This document shows positions 8,227 to 16,593 of a DNA stretch of 64,000 bases, piece by piece. The notes below the pieces were generated by a model. It did no database searches. It saw nothing but the letters and a program-made list of their open reading frames with translations, and had not been told where the DNA came from. A program made the position numbers and the translations under genes. Source of the stretch: Sphaerisporangium corydalis (GTDB lineage Bacteria > Actinomycetota > Actinomycetes > Streptosporangiales > Streptosporangiaceae). Where the stretch lies: NCBI RefSeq assembly GCF_025506355.1, contig NZ_JANZYP010000029.1:35578-99577 (forward strand), read 5' to 3'. How positions within the stretch are numbered: the first letter of the stretch is position 1; every line of letters starts with the position of its first letter.

Positions 8227-8539
8227 TCCCAGTACACCTATTCGATCGCCCCGCCCTTGGAGCGGACCGGGGCGCGCGGGTTGTTCGTCTCGGGGCATGA
8301 CGAGCATCGGACCCGGGCCGGTTCCGCCGCAAGTCCACCCCGCCCAGCCTGCCCGCTGCGGTCTGGATCAACGAACCTGCCAAGGAGGAATCCAACTCCG
8401 ATAAAGAACAAGCTTCCTAATACGTCTCAAACGGTTTGACAGCTACCGTTGCCGTACCTATGCGGCCACAACCAGCGAGATCACGATCTGTCACTGGAGT
8501 ATTAGCTGCCGAGGCTCCCGGTCGTTGTGGCGGGAGGTC

Positions 8540-8947
8540 TCAGGCTCCTGCTTTCGGGATCCAGCTCTTGTGGACGAATTCGAGCCGGTTGTCGTCGAGG
8601 TCGATGACGTTCGCGGCGTAATAGCCGTCGCTGAAGTACGTGCGCATCGCGGGAGGACCGTCGTCCCTGCCGCCCGCCTGCAAGGCCGCAACGTAGGCGG
8701 CGTCGACCGTTGCCTGCTCCTCGGCTGCCAGGCCGAGGTAGAACCCGGTCTCGCCGGCCGTGCGCTGACGAAGCCAGATGCTGTTACCGCCTTCGCTGAT
8801 CAGGCCCCAGAGATCGGGCACGCTGGAGGGGCCCGAGGTGGAGTCGTACTTGAGGAACTCCTGCCACCCCAGGGGCTTGAGGGCCGCGGTGTAGAAAGCC
8901 AGCGAGCGAACGGGGTCGCTTACCGAGATGTAGACGTGGTCGATCAT
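8540..8947 (-). CDS. VOC-family (glyoxalase/bleomycin-resistance fold) protein
   Basis: 135 residues from the ATG of MIDHVYISVSDPVRSLAFYT; a longer reading frame upstream lacks family similarity and overlaps the promoter. One beta-alpha-beta-beta-beta repeat pair is visible: His4 in the first strand and Glu in DLDDNRLEFVH are the usual metal ligands of the vicinal oxygen chelate fold. Family members are lyases, dioxygenases or drug-binding proteins; a specific substrate is not readable. The TetR gene upstream lies in the same direction, and two identical operators with an embedded -35 box lie between them, so it is probably that regulator's target. Confidence 0.85.
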   Translation of the reverse strand: MIDHVYISVSDPVRSLAFYTAALKPLGWQEFLKYDSTSGPSSVPDLWGLISEGGNSIWLRQRTAGETGFYLGLAAEEQATVDAAYVAALQAGGRDDGPPAMRTYFSDGYYAANVIDLDDNRLEFVHKSWIPKAGA

Positions 8948-9014
8948 GTGAGGTGCCCCCCGTTGATGTGCTGACGTTCGGCGCGAGTTGCGCTGCCACG
9001 TGGCTCGATGCATC

Positions 9015-9046
9015 ACCGTACCTTCTATTTTACACCTGTCAAACAG
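9015..9046 (-). promoter_or_regulatory. promoter of the VOC gene with overlapping TetR-type operator
   Basis: The palindrome CTGT-CAA-ACAG at 9036-9046 contains, on the minus strand, a consensus -35 TTGACA; 16 nt downstream is TACGGT (9015-9020). A repressor on the palindrome would block sigma binding. An identical palindrome is at 9166. Confidence 0.55.
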
Positions 9047-9165
9047 TTGGCCGTGGAGGCATCGAGACCTCCGCGCCACCCGCGGGGCCGCCTCATCCAC
9101 TCGTGCACGCGCTCGCGATGATCCACCGGCTGCGGACGAACGGCCCCGGGCCCGGCATGCAGGGT

Positions 9166-9176
9166 CTGTCAAACAG
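9166..9176. promoter_or_regulatory. second copy of the CTGTCAAACAG operator
   Basis: Extended symmetry TCTGT-CAA-ACAGA (9165-9177), 130 bp from the first copy and about 30 bp beyond the TetR stop. A related palindrome, TCAAAC-G-GTTTGA followed by CAG, lies at 8427-8442 beyond the VOC gene. Confidence 0.5.
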
Positions 9177-9205
9177 ACGGGAGTGAAAGGCGTTAAGGCC
9201 CCGCG

Positions 9206-9799
9206 CTAGCCGCGGGGCCGCCTCATCCACTCGGGAAGCAGAGAGTACGCGACAGACGCGACGTCAGCGGCGTCTTGCTCTCCCCTAGCGCCAGTGAGCA
9301 GCACGGCATACAGGCCGGCCGAGATGTAGATGTCCTCGGCGGCGGAGTTCACCGTTGCCGGTGCCCCGAACTCGGCTCGGTAGCGATGTATCTGGGCCAG
9401 CACGATGTCGGCGAGGCCGGGCAGCACGGAATGCGTTTGATAGCTGTCGGCCAGACGCACGAGTTCGCCATTGGCGCGCAGCAGTTCGACGATCTTGCGC
9501 AAGCTGTCGACGCCAACGACGTCGGGGGTGAGACCATCGCGTCGCGCGGCGGTGTCTTGGGTCATGAGATGCTCAAAACTGTCGAGAATCGCGTGCCAGG
9601 CCGCTTCCTCCAGACTCACGAAGTGGTTGTAGAAGGTCGCTCTGGTGATCCCGGCCGCTGAGCTCACCGCGGATATGGTGAGATCGTTTTCGTGTGCGAC
9701 GTGCCGCAGAGCCGCCATCATGCGGTCACGTGATCGACTGGTTCGCGGATCGTCCGGCGACGAACGTCCTCTCGCTTTCGACATGTCTGTTCGGCTCAT
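9206..9799 (-). CDS. TetR/AcrR-family repressor
   Basis: 197 residues from ATG at 9799. A longer GTG start at 9850 is unlikely because a TATTAT -10 box lies 2 nt before it. The N-terminal HTH is clear (LTISAVSSAAGITRATFYNH, the TFYNHF recognition-helix end typical of TetR), followed by an all-helical ligand-binding domain. It probably controls the co-directional VOC gene through the two CTGTCAAACAG palindromes between them. The ligand is unknown. Confidence 0.88.
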   Translation of the reverse strand: MSRTDMSKARGRSSPDDPRTSRSRDRMMAALRHVAHENDLTISAVSSAAGITRATFYNHFVSLEEAAWHAILDSFEHLMTQDTAARRDGLTPDVVGVDSLRKIVELLRANGELVRLADSYQTHSVLPGLADIVLAQIHRYRAEFGAPATVNSAAEDIYISAGLYAVLLTGARGEQDAADVASVAYSLLPEWMRRPRG

Positions 9800-9918
9800 C
9801 TCGTGCGGCGCGCCTTCGCGCCTGAGACCACGCTGGCGAGCGTCGTTCACCGATAATAGATTGTCTGCCGGCGTGCCGGAACTGAAGGCCCGCTCGGCTG
9901 TCGATCGCCTTGAAGTGA

Positions 9919-10167
9919 CAACCGGACGCGGGGTACCGCGCCGGCACGCTGACCGAGATCCTCGCCCCGCTCGCGCGGCCCACGCCGCCCTTCGACGGGC
10001 CGGTGCCCCGTGAACAGGCCAGGCACGCCCGCTGGGTGGACCCGGTGCTGGCCGGAGAGGTGCAGTACGCCGAGTGGACCCACGAGGGCATGCTCCGCCG
10101 CCCCTCCTGGCGCGGCCTGCGCGACGACAAGGACCCGCGTGACATCACCCGCGAAGACCGCTCGTGA
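9919..10167 (+). pseudogene. remnant of ATP-dependent DNA ligase (LigD-type) C-terminus
   Basis: After an in-frame stop at 9916 the plus strand reads FDGPVPREQARHARWVDPVL, then AGEVQYAEWTHEGMLRRPSW and RGLRDDKDP to a stop at 10167. This is the end of the OB domain of LigD-type ligases: the WVxPxLVGEVxFxEWTxxGxLRHPSW pattern is diagnostic. The nucleotidyltransferase domain with the AMP-accepting lysine is absent and no start codon fits, so this is a decayed 3' fragment of an NHEJ-type or mobile-element ligase gene. Confidence 0.75.
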
Positions 10168-10249
10168 GCCGGCCGGGCACGCCGGCCGATCACCTTGGGA
10201 GGGCGTGAGGGGACATCTTGGGATTTGCGGCATGTCGTAGCTTGGAGAT

Positions 10250-11068
10250 ATGGAGCCTAGAGGGCCGCTTGGGGAGTTTCTCCGGGCTCGACGGCAGGCC
10301 ACGAGCTTGGGGCAGGTCGGGCTGACCACCACCGGGCGGCGCCGCACACCGGGGCTGCGCCGCGAGGAGGTCGCCCTGCTGGCCGGGGTCAGCACCGACT
10401 ACTACATCCGCCTGGAACAGGGCAGGGAACGCCGCCCGTCGGACCAGGTGCTCCACGCCCTGGCGCAGGTACTCCAGCTCGACGACGAGGCCAGCGCGCA
10501 TCTGTACCGGCTCGCGCACCCATCCTCCTACGATCTCCAGGCCAGTAGGCCCTCCGACGAGGTGGGCGCGAACATCTTGCGGCTGATCGGCAGATGGGAC
10601 GACGTCGTGGCCTTCGTGGTGAACCACAGGCTGGACGTGCTATCCAGGAATGTGGCGGCCACCGCCCTCTACGGCGCGATGGAGCACCGGGAGAACCTGC
10701 TGCGACTGGTATTCCTCAACCCCGATTCACGGGCGTTCTACCGGAACTGGGAAGAGGATGCCATCTCCAAGGTGGCCCATGCCCGTGCCGTGGCGAGCCT
10801 GGGCCACCGCGATCGGGCGACGCACGAACTGGTGGGGGAACTCTCCCTCAAAAGCGAGGATTTCCGATCGATGTGGGCACGTCACGACGTCCGGGTCGAG
10901 GCCCGCCAGAACATCTACCTGCACCACCCGGAGGTGGGCGACGTGATACTTCTGCACGAGACCCTGTCCGTCGACAGCGCACCAGGGCTGCGCGTCTTCA
11001 CCGGCCAGACCGAACCCGGCAGCTCGTCGGAGGCGGCCATCGCCAATCTCGTCGACCGGTACCAGTAA
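10250..11068 (+). CDS. XRE-family regulator with MmyB-like ligand domain
   Basis: 272 residues. Residues 1-80 are the HTH of this large actinobacterial group: LGEFLRARR, then RRRTPGLRREEVALLAGVST followed by DYYIRLEQGRERRPSDQVL. The remainder is the MmyB-like PAS-type domain (DVVAFVVNHRLDVLSRN, then an FLNPDSRAFYRNWE segment). Such proteins commonly repress an adjacent short-chain dehydrogenase or reductase gene, but no such partner survives here; the neighbours are a ligase remnant and an integrase remnant. ATG start is close to the end of the ligase remnant; no clear operator was seen. Confidence 0.9.
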   Translation: MEPRGPLGEFLRARRQATSLGQVGLTTTGRRRTPGLRREEVALLAGVSTDYYIRLEQGRERRPSDQVLHALAQVLQLDDEASAHLYRLAHPSSYDLQASRPSDEVGANILRLIGRWDDVVAFVVNHRLDVLSRNVAATALYGAMEHRENLLRLVFLNPDSRAFYRNWEEDAISKVAHARAVASLGHRDRATHELVGELSLKSEDFRSMWARHDVRVEARQNIYLHHPEVGDVILLHETLSVDSAPGLRVFTGQTEPGSSSEAAIANLVDRYQ

Positions 11069-11070
11069 GA

Positions 11071-11472
11071 AATGACCTTGAGTTCGTTGGGCTCGTTGTG
11101 GCCTGCGTAGCCCCAGGACCTGGGCCACCACCGTTCGGTGAACCAGGGGTCGGTGAGTTGGACGTAGATGCCCAGGGAGCGCAGGTTCCGATGGCCGGAC
11201 AGAGCCATGAGCATGGAGGATGACCAGCCGTCCTCGCCCAGGTGGGTCAGCCGGGAGTGGCGCAGTTGGTGAAGGGTGTAGCCGGCACCGGTCGAGTCGA
11301 TGCTCTTGGTCAGCTGCTTGAACAGGTACTCGGCGCGTTCGCAGGACAGGCGGGCGCGTCCGGTGACCGGGCACAGATCGGCTGCGGCTGGAGTGCGGGC
11401 TGGGCCGGGCCGCCGGTCGGTGAGGAAGACAGGCCCGCGGGTGCGGCCGGCGAGTAGTCGGGGAACCTCAGC
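11071..11472 (-). pseudogene. tyrosine-integrase remnant, C-terminal half
   Basis: The frame opens after a stop (11473-11475) with LLAGRTRGPVFLTDRRPGPA, continues through AADLCPVTGRARLS and AEYLFKQLTKS, then has the catalytic H-x-x-R of HQLRHSRLTHL, and GHRNLRSLGIY with the second-box His and the likely nucleophile Tyr. It ends in sequence antisense to the XRE gene without a natural stop. The N-terminal half is missing, so the protein cannot be functional. It aligns by eye with the smaller remnant at 8050-8226. Confidence 0.75.
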
Positions 11473-11549
11473 TCAGCATTTCGGAGAACACGACCGCGTC
11501 GCTAGTCGGCGGCTAATCGCATGTTGCGAGCAGGCGCCGGCCTCGGGGG

Positions 11550-12494
11550 TCAACGGGGCCGTGAGCGGAAGGTGCGGCGGTAGGTGTCCGGGGGCACGCC
11601 GACCGTGCGGTTGAAGTGCCGGCGCAGCGTCGTGGCGGTGCCCATGCCGGTGGACGCTGCGATGGTGTCGATACTGTCGTCGGTTTTCTCCAGCAGTTCC
11701 TGGGCGTGGCGGATCCGCTGGGTCAACAGCCATCGCAGGGGGGTGGTGCCGGTCGCCGCTTTGAAGTGGCGGCCCAGGTGGCGTGAGCTCATCCGCGCCC
11801 GGCGAGCCAGGTCCTCCACTGTCAGCGGCTGGTCAAGCCGTTCGATGATCCAGGGAAACAGGGCGGCGAGCGGGTGGTCGTCCTGGGCGGGCACCGGGGT
11901 GGTGACAAACTGGGCTTGGCCGCCGGCCCGGTGCGGTGGTACGACCAGGCGGCGGGCGACGGCGTTGGCGATCGACGCGCCGTGGTCGAGGCGGACGAGG
12001 TGCAGGCAGAGGTCAAGCGCGGCGGCCTTGCCGGCGGAGGTGAGCACGCTGCCGTTGTCGACGTAGAGCACGTCCGGGTCGACCTCCACCCGGGGGTGGC
12101 GGGCGGCCAGAGCCTCGGTGTGCGCCCAGTGCGTGGTCGCGCGCTTTCCGTCCAGCAGGCCAGCTGCGGCCAGCACGAACGCGCCCGTGCAGAGGGAGGC
12201 CACGCGCGCGCCCGCCTCGTGAGCCGCGCGCACCGCGTCGACCAGGTCGGCGGGCGGATCCTCGTCGATATCGGCCCTTCCGGGGACGATCACGGTGTCG
12301 GCGTGCCGGAGCCGGTCGAGCCCGAGGTCGGGCTCCAGCCGGAATCGGCCGACCTGCACGGCGACCGGCCCGCAGACGGTGACGTCGTACCAGGGGACCG
12401 TCACGCCGTCCGGGGCGGCGGTGAAGACCTCGTGTGCCAGGGACAGTTCGAAGTGCAGCGTGCCGTCGGTGACGGCCAGCGCGACAGTGTTCAT
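11550..12494 (-). CDS. GlxA-type AraC regulator (DJ-1/PfpI plus HTH)
   Basis: 314 residues from ATG at 12494; an in-frame ATG at 12515 is possible but lies inside the operator. The N-terminal half is a DJ-1/PfpI domain with the nucleophile-elbow sequence ASLCTGAFVLAAAGLLDGKR. The C-terminal half has two AraC HTH motifs (LTVEDLARRARMSSRHLGRH and DSIDTIAASTGMGTATTLRR). These proteins sense a small molecule in the DJ-1 domain and act as activators or repressors. It is divergent from a saccharopine-dehydrogenase-like gene, and a 9-bp inverted repeat overlaps its start, suggesting control of both genes. Confidence 0.92.
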   Translation of the reverse strand: MNTVALAVTDGTLHFELSLAHEVFTAAPDGVTVPWYDVTVCGPVAVQVGRFRLEPDLGLDRLRHADTVIVPGRADIDEDPPADLVDAVRAAHEAGARVASLCTGAFVLAAAGLLDGKRATTHWAHTEALAARHPRVEVDPDVLYVDNGSVLTSAGKAAALDLCLHLVRLDHGASIANAVARRLVVPPHRAGGQAQFVTTPVPAQDDHPLAALFPWIIERLDQPLTVEDLARRARMSSRHLGRHFKAATGTTPLRWLLTQRIRHAQELLEKTDDSIDTIAASTGMGTATTLRRHFNRTVGVPPDTYRRTFRSRPR

Positions 12495-12528
12495 GTCCGG
12501 AATTGTACGAGTCATGGCGTTCCGGACA
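12494..12528. promoter_or_regulatory. inverted repeat TGTCCGGAA-N17-TTCCGGACA
   Basis: A perfect 9-bp inverted repeat with 17-nt spacer, its left arm ending exactly at the GlxA start codon. It lies between the divergent GlxA and saccharopine-dehydrogenase-like genes and is the likely operator of the AraC-type protein. Confidence 0.6.
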
Positions 12529-12595
12529 CTCACGGTCGGCTGCCCGCCGCCGTCAGGATGTCCGCAGTGGATCATTCGAGCACAGGGGAGAGCAC

Positions 12596-13627
12596 ATGGG
12601 ATCGGGGCAGATGGTAGCGGTGTTCGGCGCGTACGGGCACACCGGGCGGTTCGTGGTGGCGGAGCTGCGGGAGCACGGGTTCGTCCCGATTCTCTCCGGC
12701 CGCGACGCCGGCAAGCTACAGGCGTTGGCGGCGTCGTGGCCCGGACTCGAGGCCCGGCCGGCGTCAGTCGGCGATCCGGTCTCGCTCGACCTCGCGCTGG
12801 CCGGGGCGGCAGCCGTGATCAACTGTGCCGGGCCCTTCGCCACGACGGCCGCCCCCGTGATCGAGGCGGCACTGCGCGCCGGGATCGCGTACGTGGACGT
12901 GGCGGCCGAGATCGAGGCCAACGTCGACACGTTCGCGCACTTCACCGACCGCGCCCGCGCCGCGGGAGCGGTGATCGTCCCCGCGATGGCCTTCTATGGC
13001 GGCCTCGGCGACCTGCTGACCACCGCGGCGATGGGCGACTGGACGGCAGCCGATGAGGCGCACATCGCGTACGGGCTGAGCGGTTGGCAGCCCACGGACG
13101 GGACGCGGGTCGCGGGAGCGGTCTCCCGGCAGCGGCGGGGCGGCGCACGCGTCGTGTACAGGAACGGGCGGCTGGACTATCGCCAGGACGACGCGACGAC
13201 CCTCAAGTGGCCCTTCCCCGACCCGATGGGCCCCCGGGAGGTCATCGCGGAGTTCACGATGGCTGATGTCGTCACCGTTCCCAGCCACCTGTCCATCCCC
13301 GAAGTGCGCACCTACATGACGGTCGAGGCGGCCAGGGACCTGTCGGCCCCGGACACACCGACGCCGGTTTCGGTCGACGAGCGGGGGCGGTCCGCGCAGA
13401 CCTTCCTCGTCGACGTCGTCGTGCGCTCCGGCGGCGGTGAACGGCGCGCCGTGGCGAGCGGCCGGGACATCTACGCCGTCACCGCGCCGCTCGCGGTGGA
13501 GGCGGTCCACCGCATCCTCACGGGACAGACCAGGACGGTCGGCGTCGCCTCCGCCGGCGAGATCTTCGACGCGCCAAGCTTTCTTCGCGCGCTGTCCTCG
13601 CACATCTCCTTGGAATTGCGTTTGTAG
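12596..13627 (+). CDS. saccharopine-dehydrogenase-like NAD(P) oxidoreductase
   Basis: 343 residues from ATG at 12596 with GGGGAGAG upstream. The N-terminus is a Rossmann fold (MVAVFGAYGHTGRFVVAELR, a GxxGxxG variant), followed by LSGRDAGKL and VINCAGPFATTAAPVIEAAL, the signature of the saccharopine dehydrogenase / trans-acting enoyl reductase group. Members act on amino acids, enoyl thioesters or unknown metabolites; lysine biosynthesis is not implied. It is divergent from a GlxA-type regulator that probably responds to its substrate. Ends with ELRL at 13627. Confidence 0.87.
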   Translation: MGSGQMVAVFGAYGHTGRFVVAELREHGFVPILSGRDAGKLQALAASWPGLEARPASVGDPVSLDLALAGAAAVINCAGPFATTAAPVIEAALRAGIAYVDVAAEIEANVDTFAHFTDRARAAGAVIVPAMAFYGGLGDLLTTAAMGDWTAADEAHIAYGLSGWQPTDGTRVAGAVSRQRRGGARVVYRNGRLDYRQDDATTLKWPFPDPMGPREVIAEFTMADVVTVPSHLSIPEVRTYMTVEAARDLSAPDTPTPVSVDERGRSAQTFLVDVVVRSGGGERRAVASGRDIYAVTAPLAVEAVHRILTGQTRTVGVASAGEIFDAPSFLRALSSHISLELRL

Positions 13628-13863
13628 CAGGCGGGCAGCAGGTCGAGCCGCCTGTTCGTGTCGAGGGCAGCCGAATATGGCAAGCCCGCATAGTCACGGA
13701 AGTACCTGGCGGCTAGGACGTTCGTGGGCGGAGGGCCGGTCAGAGCCTACTTTGGGGCTGGGGCCACGTGCGGGAGCGGAGGGCCCAGACAGCGCGTTAC
13801 ATCCGATGCTTTTTCACCCGTCAGCCCGTCGGCTGACCACCTCAACGGCGGGGCCGTCGAGGA

Positions 13864-14475
13864 CTAGGAAGCTGTCACGATGCTGCGCGGCCCCGGGCGC
13901 AGAGACCTCTTGGTCTCGGTGAAAGTCAGCAAGCCGCGCTCGGCCAGGTGGTGGATGGCCGCATCGACCACGGGGCGGGACCACCCGAAGGTCGCCCCGA
14001 CCTCTTGCCAGGTGGGGCCGACATTGCGCCGGGCGACAAAGTTTGTGACGAACGCGACGACCTCGCCTGTCCGGCCAGCGAGATCGTCAGGCACCTGAGA
14101 TCTCTGAGCCGAGACCTCCTGCTCGACGGCCTCCGGAGTGGGCAGCTCACCGCGGCTGACCAACGCCTGCCAGACCAGTACTTCCTGGCGGGTGACGTGG
14201 CCGATGCGCTGGACCCACGGCGCTAGCCGATCGATCTGGAGCAGGGTCACCGGCTGGCCCAGAATGTCCAGCCAAGCCATCGCCACGGCCGGACGCGGCA
14301 GCTTGATCATGCGCTGGTCGCGGCCCCGTCCAATCTGCACGACCTTGGCGGCCCACTGCACCAGCTTCGGCGTCGGGTTGGTCACCCCCGCGCAACGCAG
14401 CCAGTATCGGGCATGTCGCCGACTCTCAGCGGGAGAGTTCGAGCGCCGCTGATCCTCCGGACGCAAGTTCATCAT
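13864..14475 (-). CDS. hypothetical protein with C-terminal winged helix
   Basis: 203 residues from ATG at 14475, preceded by GTGAGG at 3 nt. I do not recognise the family. The middle (MIKLPRPAVAMAWLDILGQP, VTRQEVLVWQALVSRGE) is helical. The C-terminal 50 residues resemble a winged helix: PTWQEVGATFGWSRPVVDAA, then HHLAERGLLTFTETKRSLRP, like the LexA/MarR recognition helix plus wing. It sits in the accessory patchwork next to repeats; 13628-13863 before it shows no gene. It may be a mobile-element regulator or structural DNA-binding protein. Confidence 0.6.
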   Translation of the reverse strand: MMNLRPEDQRRSNSPAESRRHARYWLRCAGVTNPTPKLVQWAAKVVQIGRGRDQRMIKLPRPAVAMAWLDILGQPVTLLQIDRLAPWVQRIGHVTRQEVLVWQALVSRGELPTPEAVEQEVSAQRSQVPDDLAGRTGEVVAFVTNFVARRNVGPTWQEVGATFGWSRPVVDAAIHHLAERGLLTFTETKRSLRPGPRSIVTAS

Positions 14476-14704
14476 GAGCCTCACACCTATCGAACCGGGG
14501 GTGCTCCCACACACGGACACGCCGTCCATGGCCGCTCATCAGGGGACTGTGACATGGGCTTTCCACATGTTCGATAACGAGGGGAGCTCGGGCCGAGCCC
14601 AGTCGACTTGGCCTACGTGACAGAAGAGATCATCTTCCTCTGACCTGCTGGAAGGGCCCTAAACCGCCCGCGCAGCTCGTACTCTCGGCCGCTGCTGTGC
14701 TCGT

Positions 14705-14823
14705 CCAACTGGGCGCCGAGGCGGCGGGACGGGGGTACGGCGATTCCGGCGCCTCATACGGCGCCGAGCCCAGTGGAAAAGGTCCTCGCCTTCGGCTCGG
14801 GCGTTTTTCCGGGCCTAGCGGCC
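14705..14823 (+). repeat. left arm of ~120-bp inverted repeat around hxlR/imine reductase; contains repeat copy R1
   Basis: Left arm begins ACTGGGCGCCGAGGCGGCGG and ends CGGGCCTAGCGGCC; the dispersed motif GGTCCTCGCCTTCGGCTCGG (14781-14800) forms its inner part. The reverse complement of 16426-16547 matches it with scattered substitutions. The two arms enclose exactly two genes. The rest of 14476-14994 shows no gene. Confidence 0.7.
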
Positions 14824-14994
14824 TTGCTTGGCCCCGCGCACACGTTCGCCGGGTTCGACGGGTTGACCGCGGGGCGCCAATTTCGCCATACCTCGTTCTA
14901 CCGAGCCGGCGCCATTAGACGGACGTGTTGTGGGTTGGGAGGGGTCCGGTCCGGCGGGAAAACAGGGATTGGTTACCTGATTCACGAACGCTGC

Positions 14995-15351
14995 TTAGCG
15001 CTGGACATGAGAAACTTTCTCCATATTGCCGAGTATGTGCTCCCGTCCCCATGCGCCGAGCGGCGCCAGCGCCTCGTTGAGCATGACGCCAAGCGAAGTC
15101 AACGAGTATTCGACGCGGGGAGGCACCTCGTCGTACACCTCGCGGTGCACGATGCCATCCGCCTCCAGTTCACGCAAATGAGAGGCGAGCACCTTCTCGG
15201 TCACTCCCGGCAACAGCCTGCGCAACTCGCCAAAGCGACACGCCCGTTCGTTGAGTGCCCAGAGGATCAACACCTTCCACTTGCCGGCGATCACGTCCAT
15301 CGCCGCGTCGATCCCGCACTCGTAAGCCCCCGGCCTCCGCCCAATCGCCAT
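14995..15351 (-). CDS. HxlR-family regulator
   Basis: 118 residues, a typical HxlR length. Cys12 in GAYECGIDAAMDVIAGKWKV is the conserved cysteine position used for redox or electrophile sensing in several HxlR proteins. The winged helix follows: ILWALNERACRFGELRRLLP, VTEKVLASHLRELEADGIVH, then the wing REVYDEVPPRVEYSLT. Divergent from the imine-reductase-like gene with a 97-bp gap, the classic layout for an HxlR repressor and its oxidoreductase target. Both lie inside the inverted-repeat cassette. Confidence 0.93.
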   Translation of the reverse strand: MAIGRRPGAYECGIDAAMDVIAGKWKVLILWALNERACRFGELRRLLPGVTEKVLASHLRELEADGIVHREVYDEVPPRVEYSLTSLGVMLNEALAPLGAWGREHILGNMEKVSHVQR

Positions 15352-15448
15352 GACCCCACCCCTCCTGCCTGCTCGCTCACCCCAAGGTAACCACGCACCT
15401 CAAAGTGCTCACTTGATCGATCCGGGGCTTGCGACGAGTCTGACCAGC

Positions 15449-16330
15449 ATGAATGACACCACCTTTGAGAAGTCCCGGCTCACTCTCCTCGGGCTCGGGG
15501 CCATGGGTACCGTGCTCGCCCGTGCGTGGCTCGCCGCCGGCCATCCGCTGACCGTTTGGAACCGTACCTCCACCCGGGCCGAACCGCTCGCCGCCGAGGG
15601 CGCGACGGTCGCCGGAACGGCCGCTGAGGCGGTGGCCGCGAGCGATCTCGTGGTCACCTGCCTGCTCGACGATATCTCGGTCGGCGAGGCTCTGTCCGAC
15701 GTGGATCTGACGGGCAAGGACCTGGTCAACCTGACCACCGGCACTCCCGCCCAGGCCCGCGCCCGCGCCGCGTGGGCCGAGAAGCGTGGCGCCCGCTTCC
15801 TGGACGGTGGGATCATGGCGGTCCCGCCGATGATCGGCGCGCCGGGATCCGGCGGCTACGTCTTCTACAGCGGATCTCGCGCCCTTTTCGATGCCCGCCA
15901 GGGTGCGCTGGCCATCCCGGCCGGCGCCATGTACGTCGGTGAGGATCCCGGCTTCGCCGCCCTCCACGACGTGGCATTGCTGAGTGCGATGACCGGAATG
16001 TTCGCCGGGGTCTCGCACGCTTTCGCGCTGATCCGCAAGGAGGAAATCGCGCCGAAAGACTTCGCCCCTTTGCTCGTCGATTGGCTCACCGCCATGGCCC
16101 CCTACGTGTACGGGGTCGCGGGCCATCTGGAGAGCGGCGACTACACCAAGGGTGTGGTTTCCAACCTCGCCATGATGGTCGAGGGCAATTCGACGCTGCT
16201 GCGCACGGCCGAGGAGCAGGGGGTCAGTTCCGAGCTACTGACCCCATTCATGGCCCTGATGGAGCGCCGCCTCGCTGCCGGCCACAGTAACGAGGGCACC
16301 ACAGGCGTAATCGACCTGCTCACTCACTGA
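15449..16330 (+). CDS. imine-reductase / beta-hydroxyacid-dehydrogenase-like NADP oxidoreductase
   Basis: 293 residues from ATG at 15449. An N-terminal Rossmann loop (LTLLGLGAMGTVLARAW) and NRT (VWNRTSTRAEPLA) indicate NADPH preference. The segment GIMAVPPMIGAPGSGGYVFY and the long interdomain helix after YVGEDPGFAALHDVALL match the imine-reductase branch of the 6-phosphogluconate-dehydrogenase superfamily rather than true hydroxyisobutyrate dehydrogenases, which have a GGSGAGQxxK lysine. The physiological substrate is unknown. Divergent from HxlR, its likely regulator; the pair is bounded by inverted repeats and appears to have moved as a unit. Confidence 0.85.
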   Translation: MNDTTFEKSRLTLLGLGAMGTVLARAWLAAGHPLTVWNRTSTRAEPLAAEGATVAGTAAEAVAASDLVVTCLLDDISVGEALSDVDLTGKDLVNLTTGTPAQARARAAWAEKRGARFLDGGIMAVPPMIGAPGSGGYVFYSGSRALFDARQGALAIPAGAMYVGEDPGFAALHDVALLSAMTGMFAGVSHAFALIRKEEIAPKDFAPLLVDWLTAMAPYVYGVAGHLESGDYTKGVVSNLAMMVEGNSTLLRTAEEQGVSSELLTPFMALMERRLAAGHSNEGTTGVIDLLTH

Positions 16331-16425
16331 GGTGTGTGCCGGGTTTTTCACCTCCCCGTGATGGATGTCCACGGGACAGCCTCTAGTGGGAATAGTGGGG
16401 TCGGTTTGGTGTCAAGGGTCGGCAG

Positions 16426-16547
16426 GGCCGCTAGGCCAGGGAATACTGCCCGAGCCGGAGGCGAGGACCTTCTCCGCCGGGCTCGGCGCCGTATGAGGCG
16501 CCGGATTCGCGGTACCCCCGTCCCGCCGCCTCGGCGCCCCGATTGGG
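16426..16547 (-). repeat. right arm of ~120-bp inverted repeat; contains repeat copy R7
   Basis: Inverse of 14705-14823. In minus orientation it reads GGGGCGCCGAGGCGGCGGGA, later GGCGCCTCATACGGCGCCGA, then AAGGTCCTCGCCTCCGGCTC and ends TGGCCTAGCGGCC. The stretch 16331-16593 holds no other feature. Confidence 0.7.
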
Positions 16548-16593
16548 TGGTGCGACGGGCGGGGGCAGTGGGCGGTGGGGGTGGGTTAGCTGG

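Noticed and set aside
13800..13808. ACATCCGATG-like sequence resembling the GntR operator
   Set aside because: Only the 9-nt core matches; there is no flanking symmetry and no promoter of a candidate target gene next to it.
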